This document shows positions 24,776 to 33,074 of a DNA stretch of 64,000 nucleotides, in pieces; positions within the stretch are counted from its first letter, which is position 1; every line of letters starts with the position of its first letter. The notes below the pieces were generated by a model that saw only the letters and a list, made by a program, of their open reading frames with translations, did no database searches and was not told the origin of the DNA. The translations under genes were made by a program, and so were the position numbers. This DNA comes from Desulfovibrio sp. (GTDB lineage Bacteria > Desulfobacterota > Desulfovibrionia > Desulfovibrionales > Desulfovibrionaceae), in contig NZ_WASP01000006.1 of assembly GCF_009712225.1 (NCBI RefSeq), positions 930,875 through 994,874 on the forward strand, written 5' to 3'.

Positions 24776-26203
24776 TTACTCCTCTTCCATACGCAGGGCA
24801 GCGTCGCCTACAGCTTCGGCCAGCGTGGGGTGTGCGTGAATGGTGGTGGCAATGTCGTTTACAGAAGCGCCCATACGCAATGCCAGGGTGCACTCTGCAA
24901 TGAGGTCGGTAGCGTGAGCGCCAGCCATATGCGCACCAAGCAGCGTGCCGTCGCCAGCATCGGCCACCAGTTTGCAAAAGCCCGGCAGTGCGCCCATGGC
25001 CTGGGCTTTGCCCAGCTCACGCACCTGCACAACCGATGTTTTTACCTCGTGTCCGGCGTCACGGGCCTGTTTTTCGCTCATACCCACGCAGCCGATTTCG
25101 GGCGAGGTGAAGATGGCCGAGGGCACAAAGCGGTAATCCATGGGAGTACCCTGGCCGCCGGTGAGGCAGTCGTTGACGGCGCAAAGCGCCTCGACGGCAG
25201 CCACATGGGCCAGCATGACGCGTGAGGGGCCAAGGGCATCGCCCACGGCATACACGCCGGGCACAGACGTGCGCATGTATTCGTCGGCGCGTATCCAGCC
25301 GCGCTCGTTAGTGGCCACGCCAGCTTCCTTGAGGCCAAGGCCCGAGGTCATGGGCGCGCGGCCTACAGAAACAAGCACCAGCTCGGCGCTGATGGGGCGC
25401 TCGGGCTTGACGGGCGCACCGCTCACAAAGGGCGAGGGAGCAAGCACGCCGCTGACGCCGTTTTCGTCAATGCGCACCTGGGTGAGGGTTTGCCCAAGTT
25501 CGCAGGCGATGCGGCGCTTTTTCATCTCGCGCTGCAACAGCACGCTGATGTCGGCATCCACTGAAGGCAGGGGCAAAATCCTGTCTTGCCCTTCCACCAC
25601 GGTGACCGTGGAACCAAAGGCCTGATAGATGCACGCAAGCTCGCAGCCAATAACGCCGCCGCCCACAATGATGATGGACGCGGGCACGTGGGTAAGCTTG
25701 AGAGCGTCGTCACTGGTGAGGATGCGCTTATGGTCGGCTGTAAGGCCCGGCAGGTTTACCGGGTGCGAGCCCGTGGCCAGAATCACAAAGTCGGAAGTAA
25801 CGGTTGTGGCAGTGCCGTTGCTGGTCACTTCAACCGAGCAGCCGCCAAGCAGGCGCCCCTTGCCGCGCAGCAGGGTTACCCCGAGTGCGGCGCAGGTTTT
25901 TTCAAGGCCAGAACGCAGGGTGGCGCAAACGCGTTCCTTGCGTTCGTACACGGCCTGAGGGTCAATGCTCACGCCGCCTTCGATCCTAACGCCGAACTGA
26001 ACTGCCTGATGGGCCAGTTCCAGAGCTTCGGCAGAAGACTTGATGGTCTTCGTGGGGATGCAGCCGTTGTTGAGGCAGGTGCCGCCGAGCTCGGCGCATT
26101 CCACAAGGGTAACGGCCATTCCGGCCTTGGCGGCTGCAAAGGCAGCCGTGTAACCGCCGGGGCCGCCGCCCACCACGGTCATGCTTTTTTTCTGTTCGGA
26201 CAT
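24776..26203 (-). CDS. lpdA: Dihydrolipoamide dehydrogenase
   Basis: 475-aa flavoprotein disulfide reductase that oxidises or reduces protein-bound lipoamide with NAD(H). The FAD site is VVGGGPGGYTAA near residue 10. The redox disulfide Cys43/Cys48 lies in GGTCLNNGCIPTK. The NAD site is IIVGGGVIGCELA, and the C-terminal catalytic His-Glu pair is in HAHPTLAEAV. GDA(L)GPSRVMLAH is the FAD-binding segment. AGGAG lies 6 bases before the ATG. The gene sits 9 bases after osmC and 5 before gcvH. No E2-type acyltransferase is adjacent. Confidence 0.95.
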   Translation of the reverse strand: MSEQKKSMTVVGGGPGGYTAAFAAAKAGMAVTLVECAELGGTCLNNGCIPTKTIKSSAEALELAHQAVQFGVRIEGGVSIDPQAVYERKERVCATLRSGLEKTCAALGVTLLRGKGRLLGGCSVEVTSNGTATTVTSDFVILATGSHPVNLPGLTADHKRILTSDDALKLTHVPASIIIVGGGVIGCELACIYQAFGSTVTVVEGQDRILPLPSVDADISVLLQREMKKRRIACELGQTLTQVRIDENGVSGVLAPSPFVSGAPVKPERPISAELVLVSVGRAPMTSGLGLKEAGVATNERGWIRADEYMRTSVPGVYAVGDALGPSRVMLAHVAAVEALCAVNDCLTGGQGTPMDYRFVPSAIFTSPEIGCVGMSEKQARDAGHEVKTSVVQVRELGKAQAMGALPGFCKLVADAGDGTLLGAHMAGAHATDLIAECTLALRMGASVNDIATTIHAHPTLAEAVGDAALRMEEE

Positions 26204-26212
26204 GCCTGGCTC

Positions 26213-26650
26213 CTAATCCTCGTCGTCGGCGAGCCTGAGGTTGTATTTCACGGGGAAGGCGGCCTCGAGCGAGCCGGTAACCAGGCAACCCTGCCGCATA
26301 ACCTTTTCAACACGGTCAAAAATGAATTCGTACTCTTCGTCCAGATGCACGGTAACGTCGATATCAATACCCGTTACCCTGCCGCGGCCCAGATCATCCG
26401 TACCGGTGTGCAGGGTGGCCTTGGCATCGATTTTTTCATACTTGGCGTTACGCGTATCAAGGGCCTTGTCCAAAGCTGCGCAATAACAGTACAGCGCAGA
26501 TGCGGCCAACAGCTTTTTGGCCGTGCCGGCACGCTCTTCAGCCGGGATCTTGTCGCCGTCTATGGTCAGCACGCCAAAGGCACCGCTTTCCATATCCAGA
26601 TCGACCTTTCCACCACGGCGGCAGAGAGAAACACTGAGTTCATGTGACAT
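26213..26650 (-). CDS. OsmC/Ohr-family protein
   Basis: 145-aa OsmC-like protein. The two family cysteines correspond to Cys55 or Cys57 (in LYCYCAALDKAL) and Cys122 (in RQGCLVTGSL). In OsmC/Ohr these form a lipoyl-reducible dithiol that reduces organic hydroperoxides. The glutamate usually found about ten residues before the first Cys is not conserved (AKKLLAAS), so peroxidase activity is uncertain. First gene of an operon with lpd and gcvH, which could supply its electrons. GGAGGG lies 7 bases before the ATG. A good sigma-54 promoter is 65 bases upstream. Confidence 0.8.
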   Translation of the reverse strand: MSHELSVSLCRRGGKVDLDMESGAFGVLTIDGDKIPAEERAGTAKKLLAASALYCYCAALDKALDTRNAKYEKIDAKATLHTGTDDLGRGRVTGIDIDVTVHLDEEYEFIFDRVEKVMRQGCLVTGSLEAAFPVKYNLRLADDED

Positions 26651-26714
26651 TTCAAACCCTCCAGGCTTAAAAAACGCAGGAGCACCCTGCTCTCGCGCGA
26701 TTTGGCCTGCCTAT

Positions 26715-26730
26715 TGCACTAATAGTGCCA
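26715..26730 (-). promoter_or_regulatory. Sigma-54 promoter of osmC-lpd-gcvH
   Basis: The minus strand reads TGGCACTATTAGTGCA. It keeps the -24 TGGCAC and the -12 TGCA with the required ten bases between GG and GC. The transcript would start about 50 bases before the osmC ATG. The GCGACA palindrome lies 77 bases upstream of the -24 element. Confidence 0.75.
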
Positions 26731-26806
26731 TAAGAAATATCTGTGCCGCCCAGAGCCATTGGCGCTTGTGTTTTATGGCACATACCCCTAGTATCCGTGG
26801 CCAGAA

Positions 26807-26822
26807 GCGACATTTGTGTCGC
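26807..26822. promoter_or_regulatory. Perfect GCGACA-N4-TGTCGC operator/enhancer
   Basis: GCGACA (26807-26812), TTTG and TGTCGC (26817-26822) form a perfect 6-bp-arm inverted repeat in the space between the osmC operon and the sigma-54 activator gene. A further CGACA half site begins at 26829. It is the best copy of the repeat shared by the whole locus and the most likely binding site of that activator. Confidence 0.7.
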
Positions 26823-26855
26823 GATAAACGACATTCCTTGCAAGGTTGATCCCCT

Positions 26856-28277
26856 ATGCTTTCATCCCCCCCAGTTCCCCCCATCAATGTGGAAAAAAGC
26901 TATCGACGCCTGCTCAATCACCTGCCGGGCATGGCGTATCGGTGCCGCATTTTGAACACTGATGCGGACGAGAACGATTTTCTTCAATATGAACTGGAAT
27001 TTGTAAGCAAGGGCAGTTACGAGCTGCTGGGCGTACCTGCCGAAGACATGGTGTATGCTCATCACAACACCATCGAGCGCATGACCCACCCAGACGACCT
27101 GGGACCCAGCCGCAAAGCCATACGCGACAGTATTGTCGCTCACGAGCCATATCAGGTCATGTACCGGCTATTGCTGCCTTCGGGGCGGGTCAAATGGCTT
27201 TGGGATCAGGGGGAGGGAGTTTACGACGATTCGGGCGTTCTGAGATATCTCGAAGGCCTGATCATGGACGTGAGCGAACAGAAGTTTCAGGAAATGGCCC
27301 TGCGTGAAGAAAACCGCGAGCTGCGCACTTCTGTCATCAATCTCTACGGCCTTGGCAACATTGTGGGCAAAAGTGAGCCCATGCGCCGCGTGTACAGCCA
27401 GATTCTCAAGGCGGCAGAAACAGATTCCAACGTCATCATTTACGGCGAAACGGGCTGTGGCAAGGATCTGGCCGCCAAAAGCATTCACGAATACAGCGGG
27501 CGCAAAGGCCGCTATGTGCCTGTGAACTGCGGCGCCATACCAGAGCAGCTGCTAGAAAGCGAATTTTTCGGGCATGTGAAGGGCGCGTTTTCCGGCGCGC
27601 ATGCCAACAAGGAAGGCTACATTGGCGCTGCCAACGGTGGCACGCTGTTTCTCGATGAAATTGGCGAACTGCCGCTGCACCTACAGGTCAAACTGCTGCG
27701 GGCCATTGAAAACAAGATGTACACCCCGGTTGGTGGCAACACCCCCAAGGAATCATCCTTCCGGCTTATTTCTGCAACCAACCAGGATCTTTCAAAAATG
27801 GTGCGCGAAAAAACCATGCGCTCCGATTTTTATTACCGTGTAAACGTGCTTTCCATCACCCTGCCGCCTCTACGCGAACGCCACGGCGACATTGCCCTGC
27901 TTGTGGAATCATGGCTCGAAAAACGCGGTTTGAGCATTATCTTGCCTCCCCACGTGCGTCTTGCTGTGGAACAATACGACTGGCCCGGCAACGTGCGCGA
28001 ACTGCACAATTTTCTTGATCGCTATCTGGCCTTTGGCGATGAGGCCCTCATGTCTCTGGGCGATGCAGGCCGTGCGGATCTGTTGCTCAACACGCCGCAG
28101 GGTATCAGCCTGGATCAGGCCGTATTGCAGCTTGAAGAGCGCATGATCAGGCAAACGCTTGAACGCTGTCGTTGGCACAGGGGTAAGGCTGCAGAAGAGC
28201 TGGGCCTGAACCTGCGCACCCTGCAACGCAAAATGCGCCGAATGACCGTGGCAGGAGAAAAACATAAGGGTAAATAG
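26856..28277 (+). CDS. Sigma-54-dependent transcriptional activator with PAS domain
   Basis: 473-aa enhancer-binding protein. Residues about 15-150 form a PAS/PAC sensor region (RRLLNHLPGMAYRCR...VKWLWDQGEGVYDD). An AAA+ domain follows, with Walker A GETGCGKD, the sigma-54-contacting loop GAFSGA (GAFTGA variant), Walker B GTLFLDEIGEL and an R-finger region. A Fis-type helix-turn-helix ends the protein (KAAEELGLNLRTLQRKMRR). It is divergent from the osmC operon across 205 bases holding a perfect palindrome. No receiver domain is present, so it probably senses a small ligand directly. It is the only such regulator in the window. Confidence 0.93.
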   Translation: MLSSPPVPPINVEKSYRRLLNHLPGMAYRCRILNTDADENDFLQYELEFVSKGSYELLGVPAEDMVYAHHNTIERMTHPDDLGPSRKAIRDSIVAHEPYQVMYRLLLPSGRVKWLWDQGEGVYDDSGVLRYLEGLIMDVSEQKFQEMALREENRELRTSVINLYGLGNIVGKSEPMRRVYSQILKAAETDSNVIIYGETGCGKDLAAKSIHEYSGRKGRYVPVNCGAIPEQLLESEFFGHVKGAFSGAHANKEGYIGAANGGTLFLDEIGELPLHLQVKLLRAIENKMYTPVGGNTPKESSFRLISATNQDLSKMVREKTMRSDFYYRVNVLSITLPPLRERHGDIALLVESWLEKRGLSIILPPHVRLAVEQYDWPGNVRELHNFLDRYLAFGDEALMSLGDAGRADLLLNTPQGISLDQAVLQLEERMIRQTLERCRWHRGKAAEELGLNLRTLQRKMRRMTVAGEKHKGK

Positions 28278-28327
28278 CAGTAAGGCCGGGCAGCCAACCG
28301 CAATCAGCTGCCCGGCACACGGGGATT

Positions 28328-29311
28328 TTAGCATTTACGGGCGTATTGCCCCTTGTGGCGCATCTTGTCCATCTCAATACCAAAACAACGGCACAGTTCT
28401 TCACTCACCATGTGTTTTTTGTCGAGCAACATGCAGTAATCGTTGTCCACCCAGTTTTCAATTGCCGCAAGCCCCTCTCGCTCAACAGGCACCCAGCCCC
28501 TTCCGCCTTCTTCCGGTTCATCCCACACGCGCACGTATTTCAAAAAAAGCGTCAGTATTTTCAGCTGCGGGCTAAAATGCACCTTGATGCAGTTGCATAC
28601 AGCCCAGACAACAAGTTCTTTGCGCATGGGCTTGTACAGCACAAGGCACATTACTATGGGCCTGTTCAGATCCCTTTTGGGGTTCTCGAATCCATTCAGG
28701 TTGTCCAGCTGCACCCGCAAACCTCCCGCCGAAAGATTTACCAGATGCACCGAGGGGTTTGCCTCTCCATCACGATAACTGAATGCGGGCGCGAGCAGAT
28801 TGCCTGGCGAACTGGGCAGCTGCTTACCGCAAAGCCATAATGAAATTTCCTTGAGCATAAGCGCGGTGGGGCTTACGCGCTCATGCCGCTGCAAATCACG
28901 CTGCACATAGCTATGCGGCATGGCAATTTCGATAATGCAATGCTTTGTTACGGGATCGACGTAATTAGCCAGAATGCGTGATTTGAAAAGGAAGCCGTGC
29001 CTCACGGCAGGATTTACGATACCTATATATTTTTCAGTGATATGGTGTGGTATTTTTACATACAGGCTGCAACGTTCCGCCTTGAGCACGTCAGGCAGAA
29101 AACGCTTGTTTGACTTAAGTATCACCTTGGTGGGAGAAAGATAAACAACGTCACAGGCGACATTTTCAAGTTGTCTTTGCCTGTCAACAAAGAACAGACG
29201 CAGCAGCAAGTGCTGGTTTTGAACTGTCAAAAGTATTTTTCCGGGCTGCACATGGCGATATCGAAGTGACAAACGCCAAAGCATGCTGCCTACTGAGTTT
29301 AAAAACCCCAT
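28328..29311 (-). CDS. PilZ-domain protein (YcgR-like)
   Basis: 327-aa cytoplasmic protein. An N-terminal half of beta-rich YcgR-type character is followed by a PilZ-like domain, where RDLQRHERVSP supplies the arginines and HLVNLSAGGLRVQL the (D/N)xSxxG motif that bind cyclic di-GMP. The C-terminal 90 residues are unassigned and Cys-containing. The start at 29311 is set by GGGAGG 5 bases upstream. It converges on the sigma-54 activator, and nothing ties it to that regulon. Motif fit is good but not perfect. Confidence 0.72.
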   Translation of the reverse strand: MGFLNSVGSMLWRLSLRYRHVQPGKILLTVQNQHLLLRLFFVDRQRQLENVACDVVYLSPTKVILKSNKRFLPDVLKAERCSLYVKIPHHITEKYIGIVNPAVRHGFLFKSRILANYVDPVTKHCIIEIAMPHSYVQRDLQRHERVSPTALMLKEISLWLCGKQLPSSPGNLLAPAFSYRDGEANPSVHLVNLSAGGLRVQLDNLNGFENPKRDLNRPIVMCLVLYKPMRKELVVWAVCNCIKVHFSPQLKILTLFLKYVRVWDEPEEGGRGWVPVEREGLAAIENWVDNDYCMLLDKKHMVSEELCRCFGIEMDKMRHKGQYARKC

Positions 29312-29753
29312 ACAGCCTCCCCAACGCAAGCCTGCAAAAAACCGCCTGCATGATTACAGCAAGAAGTTTTCCAAGTCATGTACGGTGTTGTATATCCTGC
29401 CCTTCTCCACTATCCCCATGGTTATCTTCCGCATCATGCGGTCTTGCAGCATCAGGGCACAAAGCGCGCATCTCTGTATGGCCGGTCTTCGCTCTGCCAA
29501 GTCTTATCTGAGCCAGTGAGCCTTTTGCATATTCAGATATTCACAAATTTATCAGTAAATAACAAGACATATACAAACTTATTACACATAAATATTAACA
29601 TGTAAAAAAATTTAATTACAACTCATAACCAATACACAATTTTTTAAAAATTGATATTGCGTTACATTATTACATGTGAATTGTCTCCGCATGCAACCCA
29701 ATGAATACCCCCCAAGGACAATAGCCGCATGTTTTTGTGCGGGCACAAAAACA
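29312..29753. other. Gene-free, partly AT-rich spacer
   Basis: About 440 bases carry no supportable gene. The part from 29520 to 29690 is very AT-rich. It should hold the PilZ-gene promoter. No repeat or RNA gene was recognised. Confidence 0.4.
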
Positions 29754-29792
29754 GCCTGCGGAAACTGAACCAGAGGCTCAGTTTCCGCAGGC
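29754..29792 (-). terminator. Terminator of the phosphatase-superfamily operon
   Basis: The arms 29754-29768 and 29778-29792 form a perfect 15-bp stem with a 9-base loop. On the minus strand TGTTTTTGTG follows. It lies about 105 bases past the 182-aa gene stop; a smaller GC-rich hairpin lies between. Confidence 0.8.
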
Positions 29793-29896
29793 GCTTGGAG
29801 GAAGGTTTTTGCGGAGCCGCAGCACAGCTACGGCTCGTCTGATTACCGCGCAAGCCATGCCCCCACACGGCAAGCGCGGTCACAGCGGCATGGGGA

Positions 29897-30445
29897 TTAG
29901 GCGCAGTCGTGCTTGTCCCACGGTTCACGGTTATCACGCTGGATAACCGATTCCATACGCACGAGAGCTTCTTTGAGCTTTTTGATTTCATCGAGCTTGA
30001 GGTTGGGGTTCTTCATGGCCTGGTAAATTATGGCGCCGGTGCAGTCTGCGCTGATGGGCAGATCCACAATGGTGGCAATGGTAACGGCGAGGTCCTGCGC
30101 GTTAACGGCGCGGGCAACGGTACCAGCCTTGCTGTCCACGGCCAGACCGTAGAAAGCAAGCCCGTCAGCGGCGGCAACCACCACCAGGGTGCGACGGTCG
30201 GCAGCTTCAAGGGCAGCGGCCAGAGCGGCCTCGTCACCCTGCACAACCAGCAGGGCATCTTCCGCGCCTTCAAGGGCGGCGGTTTCAACCTTCTTACCGC
30301 CCAGAGCCAGGGCCAGGTCTTCCAGGCCAGCGGTATCGGCATTGGTCAGCAGGGCCGCCTTTTTCTTCAGCTTGTCCAGCGCTTCAGAAGAGCTGCTGAG
30401 CGCAACGGAAGGCAGCACCACGAGAATTGCTTTCTTTTCAGCCAT
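29897..30445 (-). CDS. Small protein resembling the C-terminal tail of the adjacent phosphatase-superfamily enzyme
   Basis: 182 aa, Ala/Leu-rich, soluble. No named family is recognised, but the segment ISADCTGAIIYQAMKNPNL near the C terminus repeats the last residues of the 628-aa enzyme encoded just upstream (VPADAEGAPIYQIMENPNL). The middle (TLVVVAAADGLAFYGLAVD) looks like a worn version of the alpha/beta core, and the metal ligands are missing. It may be a duplicated, shortened non-catalytic partner. The ATG at 30445 has GAGGAAAAG upstream. It is the second gene of the operon, separated by two hairpins. Confidence 0.7.
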   Translation of the reverse strand: MAEKKAILVVLPSVALSSSSEALDKLKKKAALLTNADTAGLEDLALALGGKKVETAALEGAEDALLVVQGDEAALAAALEAADRRTLVVVAAADGLAFYGLAVDSKAGTVARAVNAQDLAVTIATIVDLPISADCTGAIIYQAMKNPNLKLDEIKKLKEALVRMESVIQRDNREPWDKHDCA

Positions 30446-30464
30446 GATCTTTTCCTCGTCATCT

Positions 30465-30529
30465 GCCCCGCCTTGGCGGGGCTTTGCGTTTTATCGTGCC
30501 GGGGCAAGGGCAGCACCCCTGCCCCGGCA
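30465..30529 (-). other. Paired intercistronic hairpins
   Basis: TGCCGGGGCA/TGCCCCGGCA (30497-30506 with 30520-30529) and GCCCCGCC/GGCGGGGC (30465-30472 with 30475-30482) lie in the 91-base gap between the large and small genes of the operon. Neither has a good T tract. They may tune the ratio of the two proteins by pausing or RNA processing. Confidence 0.55.
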
Positions 30530-30536
30530 TAGTGAA

Positions 30537-32423
30537 TTAGTCAACCAGGTTGGGGTTTTCCATAATCTGGTAAATGGGCGCGCCTTCGGCATCAGCAGGC
30601 ACAGGATTGCCAGTGATGTAGCAGAAGGTGGGCACAATGTCGGCCAGCCAGCGCGGGCGGGTATAACGGTAGCCCTTGCGGATGTTGGGGCCGCGGAACA
30701 TGAGCAGGTTCTTGAGGCTGCCGCAGCCGGATTCACCAGTGGGCAGGCCGTAACCGTGTTCGGCCATGTATTCAGGCTTCAGCACGTACACAACGTCGCC
30801 AGCCTGCGCGCCGCCCATGCCGAACACATGCGCGTCTTCCTTGCGCACAGCCAGCAGCACGGGGCGATCACCGGTATCAGGATGCTTGTAGTCAAGCAGG
30901 GCGTTGATGATGCGGTCACGCACGTTTTCGTAATCTTCAGGTTCAACGATACCGCCGGGGTAACGCCCCTTGAGATTCACGTACACAAACATATAGCGCT
31001 GCGGCACGGCAAGCGACTTGCTCACATCAAGCACGTAGTTGAAACCTTCGGTTTCTTCGTAGATATCCCAGTAGTTTTCAGACTTCTTGGGCTCATACGA
31101 GCACAGGCCCGCTTCCTTGAGGGCGTGGGCAGTGTTGAGAATGGGGCCGAGGGGCGTTGCGCCGTGGTCGGAGCACACGCACATGACGGTTTCGTCGCCC
31201 ATGATGTCCATGAGGCGGCCAAGCAGACGGTCTTCCACTTCGTAGATGTAGCGTTCCATCTTTTCGGCCTTGGTGCGAACCACGTCGTCGGTGCTGTCCA
31301 GTTCGCTGAGCCAGCCGTGGTAGAACCAGTCGATGGGGTGGGAATGCATGTAGAACAGATCCCAGTCCGCATTGGCTTTGATAAGAGATTCGATGGTGTT
31401 CCAGAGCCATGCGCTGTGGAAGTCAACCAGTTCGCACACGGTGTCGGTGTCGATAATACCGTGCAGGTAAGCGACCAGACCGATGTCGTTGGCGGTGATG
31501 TGCTTGGTAAAGTCAATCTGCGCGGCAGCTTCGGCTGGGGCAATAAAGCCACAGCGACCAGCAATGCCGGAAATGTACAGCTTGAATTCTTCCGCATCAT
31601 CAGAAAGCTGCATGAGCTTGGCGCGGAACACGCCCTTTTCGGTGCGGCCATCGGCCTTCACGGTAAAGTCGTGCTGGGCGGGTTCGCTCCACTTGCCAAG
31701 CTGGATGGTAAAGAAGGCCTTGGCGTAGTCCTTTTCAGGGCACAGGGCCATGCGATCATAGCCCTCGTCGCCGCTCTGCCACACAAGGCAGTGCCAGGTC
31801 TGGTCTTCCAGGGGTTCAATGGCTTCCTTGAAGTGCATACGCACGTTCATTTCAAGGGGCTCTTCGCCTTCGGGCAGGTTGGCCCAGCCTTCGGCGTCGT
31901 CAAAGGTGCCCTGAGCGCCCATGGGGTAGAAATCTGTAGAGATAACGCTTTCAGAGCACAGAAATTCCTTGTGCTCGTTGCCGTGCAGGGGCCAACGGGT
32001 TTCAGCGGGGCTGAGACCTTCGCCCATGATCATCACGCCGTGCTGCATTTTGGACGGCCAGGACATGGGGTAGTTGACGACGATGCACTTCTTGCCAGCC
32101 TTGTCCCACGCGTCCCAGATGGTTTCGGCGGTAAGGATGGTGGAACCGAAAGCCTGCGAGGTTTCCTTGTAATCAAGGCTGCGACCTTCGTGGTAGTAAT
32201 AGTAGTCTTCCACGCCGTGGGTGCGGGGCCATGCGCCCGTGCAGATAGTGGCCCAGGACGGAGGAGTGACCGTAGGCAGATTGAAACCTTCGGGGATGTA
32301 GCTGCCCTCCTGCATGAACTTTCTGAAGTTATCGAGCCCCCCCTGAGCCAGCATTACTTCAAGCCTTTTGGGAATAAGGCAGTCGTAACCTATAAGGGCG
32401 GCGCGCTTTGCTTTTGCAGCCAT
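30537..32423 (-). CDS. Alkaline-phosphatase-superfamily phosphodiesterase/nucleotide pyrophosphatase-like enzyme
   Basis: 628-aa protein of the alkaline phosphatase/NPP superfamily. Motifs in order: ALIGYDCLIP with the first metal Asp, TVTPPSWATICTGAWPRTHG with the Thr nucleophile block, MHSHPIDWFYH with Asp/His ligands, and CVCSDHGATPLG with the Asp-His pair. The last family His appears replaced near GESGCGS. Likely substrates are phosphate or sulfate mono/diesters. No signal peptide is seen, so it is cytoplasmic and would act on imported material. AAGGAG lies before the ATG at 32423. It forms an operon with the 182-aa gene. Confidence 0.83.
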   Translation of the reverse strand: MAAKAKRAALIGYDCLIPKRLEVMLAQGGLDNFRKFMQEGSYIPEGFNLPTVTPPSWATICTGAWPRTHGVEDYYYYHEGRSLDYKETSQAFGSTILTAETIWDAWDKAGKKCIVVNYPMSWPSKMQHGVMIMGEGLSPAETRWPLHGNEHKEFLCSESVISTDFYPMGAQGTFDDAEGWANLPEGEEPLEMNVRMHFKEAIEPLEDQTWHCLVWQSGDEGYDRMALCPEKDYAKAFFTIQLGKWSEPAQHDFTVKADGRTEKGVFRAKLMQLSDDAEEFKLYISGIAGRCGFIAPAEAAAQIDFTKHITANDIGLVAYLHGIIDTDTVCELVDFHSAWLWNTIESLIKANADWDLFYMHSHPIDWFYHGWLSELDSTDDVVRTKAEKMERYIYEVEDRLLGRLMDIMGDETVMCVCSDHGATPLGPILNTAHALKEAGLCSYEPKKSENYWDIYEETEGFNYVLDVSKSLAVPQRYMFVYVNLKGRYPGGIVEPEDYENVRDRIINALLDYKHPDTGDRPVLLAVRKEDAHVFGMGGAQAGDVVYVLKPEYMAEHGYGLPTGESGCGSLKNLLMFRGPNIRKGYRYTRPRWLADIVPTFCYITGNPVPADAEGAPIYQIMENPNLVD

Positions 32424-32591
32424 GATTAAAACTCCTTGATAGTACCGACGGGCACTGTTGTGATTTAACGCCCCCCTCCTTACAATTTGCATGCCAAATC
32501 ATTCACAACTTCCACGATCACATCATTTTCTACTCCCACAAGGCAATTATCCAATCCGTGCTTTAGCGGACATGCCGCGCTGACATTTTTA

Positions 32592-32607
32592 GCGACAAAT
32601 ATGTCGC
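32592..32607. promoter_or_regulatory. Perfect GCGACA-N4-TGTCGC operator/enhancer
   Basis: GCGACA (32592-32597), AATA and TGTCGC (32602-32607) form a second perfect copy of the palindrome, 168 bases upstream of the phosphatase-like gene and upstream of the porin on the other strand. Confidence 0.7.
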
Positions 32608-32666
32608 GATTTTTGATTAAAATTGTCAACATACTGAAATTATACATATTTATCTAAAATTTTTTT

Positions 32667-32683
32667 TGTCGCAACACGCGACA
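32667..32683. promoter_or_regulatory. Inverted-order operator copy TGTCGC-N5-GCGACA
   Basis: The same half sites occur in opposite order, TGTCGC (32667-32672) and GCGACA (32678-32683), 60 bases from the previous copy in an AT-rich tract. It is about 73 bases upstream of the -24 element of the porin promoter. Confidence 0.55.
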
Positions 32684-32754
32684 ACTATGCCGCGTATTAG
32701 GTACAAGCTGGTCCATATTATAAAAAAAATCAATTATTTCAGCATGGTGAAATT

Positions 32755-32770
32755 TGGCACACAGGATGCA
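32755..32770 (+). promoter_or_regulatory. Sigma-54 promoter of the porin transcript
   Basis: TGGCACACAGGATGCA, preceded by T, keeps the -24 TTGGCAC and -12 TGCA with GG-N10-GC spacing. Transcription would begin near 32781, giving a 290-base leader before the porin ATG. Confidence 0.72.
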
Positions 32771-32815
32771 GATAGTGCGTAATTCACTTTGTCGATCAAA
32801 CAACCGTGAGACGCC

Positions 32816-32995
32816 ATGACTGCACCCCTGTCTGATGCTGTGCCCAGCACCACCCTGTTTGCAGAAAACCCGCTGCAAGGATTCTTGCCGTGCATGGGAC
32901 ATGCCGCGCCCTCCAACGCCCAATTCAACAATATATTGCGCACCGCAACCGCTGCACCAGACCCCATGCAGCGGTACTGGATATGCTTCCCGTAG
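32816..32995 (+). CDS. Possible small protein in the porin leader, 59 aa
   Basis: An ATG frame in the predicted porin leader runs 59 codons with GC-rich third positions like its neighbours. The product begins MTAPLSDAVPSTTLFAENPL and has no signal or membrane helix; two Cys are present. A GAG lies 5 bases before the ATG, which is a weak ribosome site. It would be the first cistron of the sigma-54-driven transcript. It may be a leader peptide, a small protein or chance. Confidence 0.35.
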   Translation: MTAPLSDAVPSTTLFAENPLQGFLPCMGHAAPSNAQFNNILRTATAAPDPMQRYWICFP

Positions 32996-33074
32996 TGTGG
33001 ACGAATTTTCGCCCGCACTCTGCCTTATGGTTCAGGCTGTAGCAAATGGATAACGTTTTAACTTGGGAGGTTTT

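Noticed and set aside
26776..26792. Sigma-54 promoter for the activator gene
   Set aside because: TGGCAC at 26776-26781 looks like a -24 element, but no GC stands at -12.
30189..32429. 746-codon open frame on the plus strand opposite the phosphatase-like enzyme
   Set aside because: Antisense shadow; the enzyme motifs and ribosome site are on the minus strand.
32541..32560. Sigma-54 promoter for the phosphatase-like operon
   Set aside because: The closest match on the minus strand has GG-N11-GC, one base too long; the true promoter of this operon remains unidentified.
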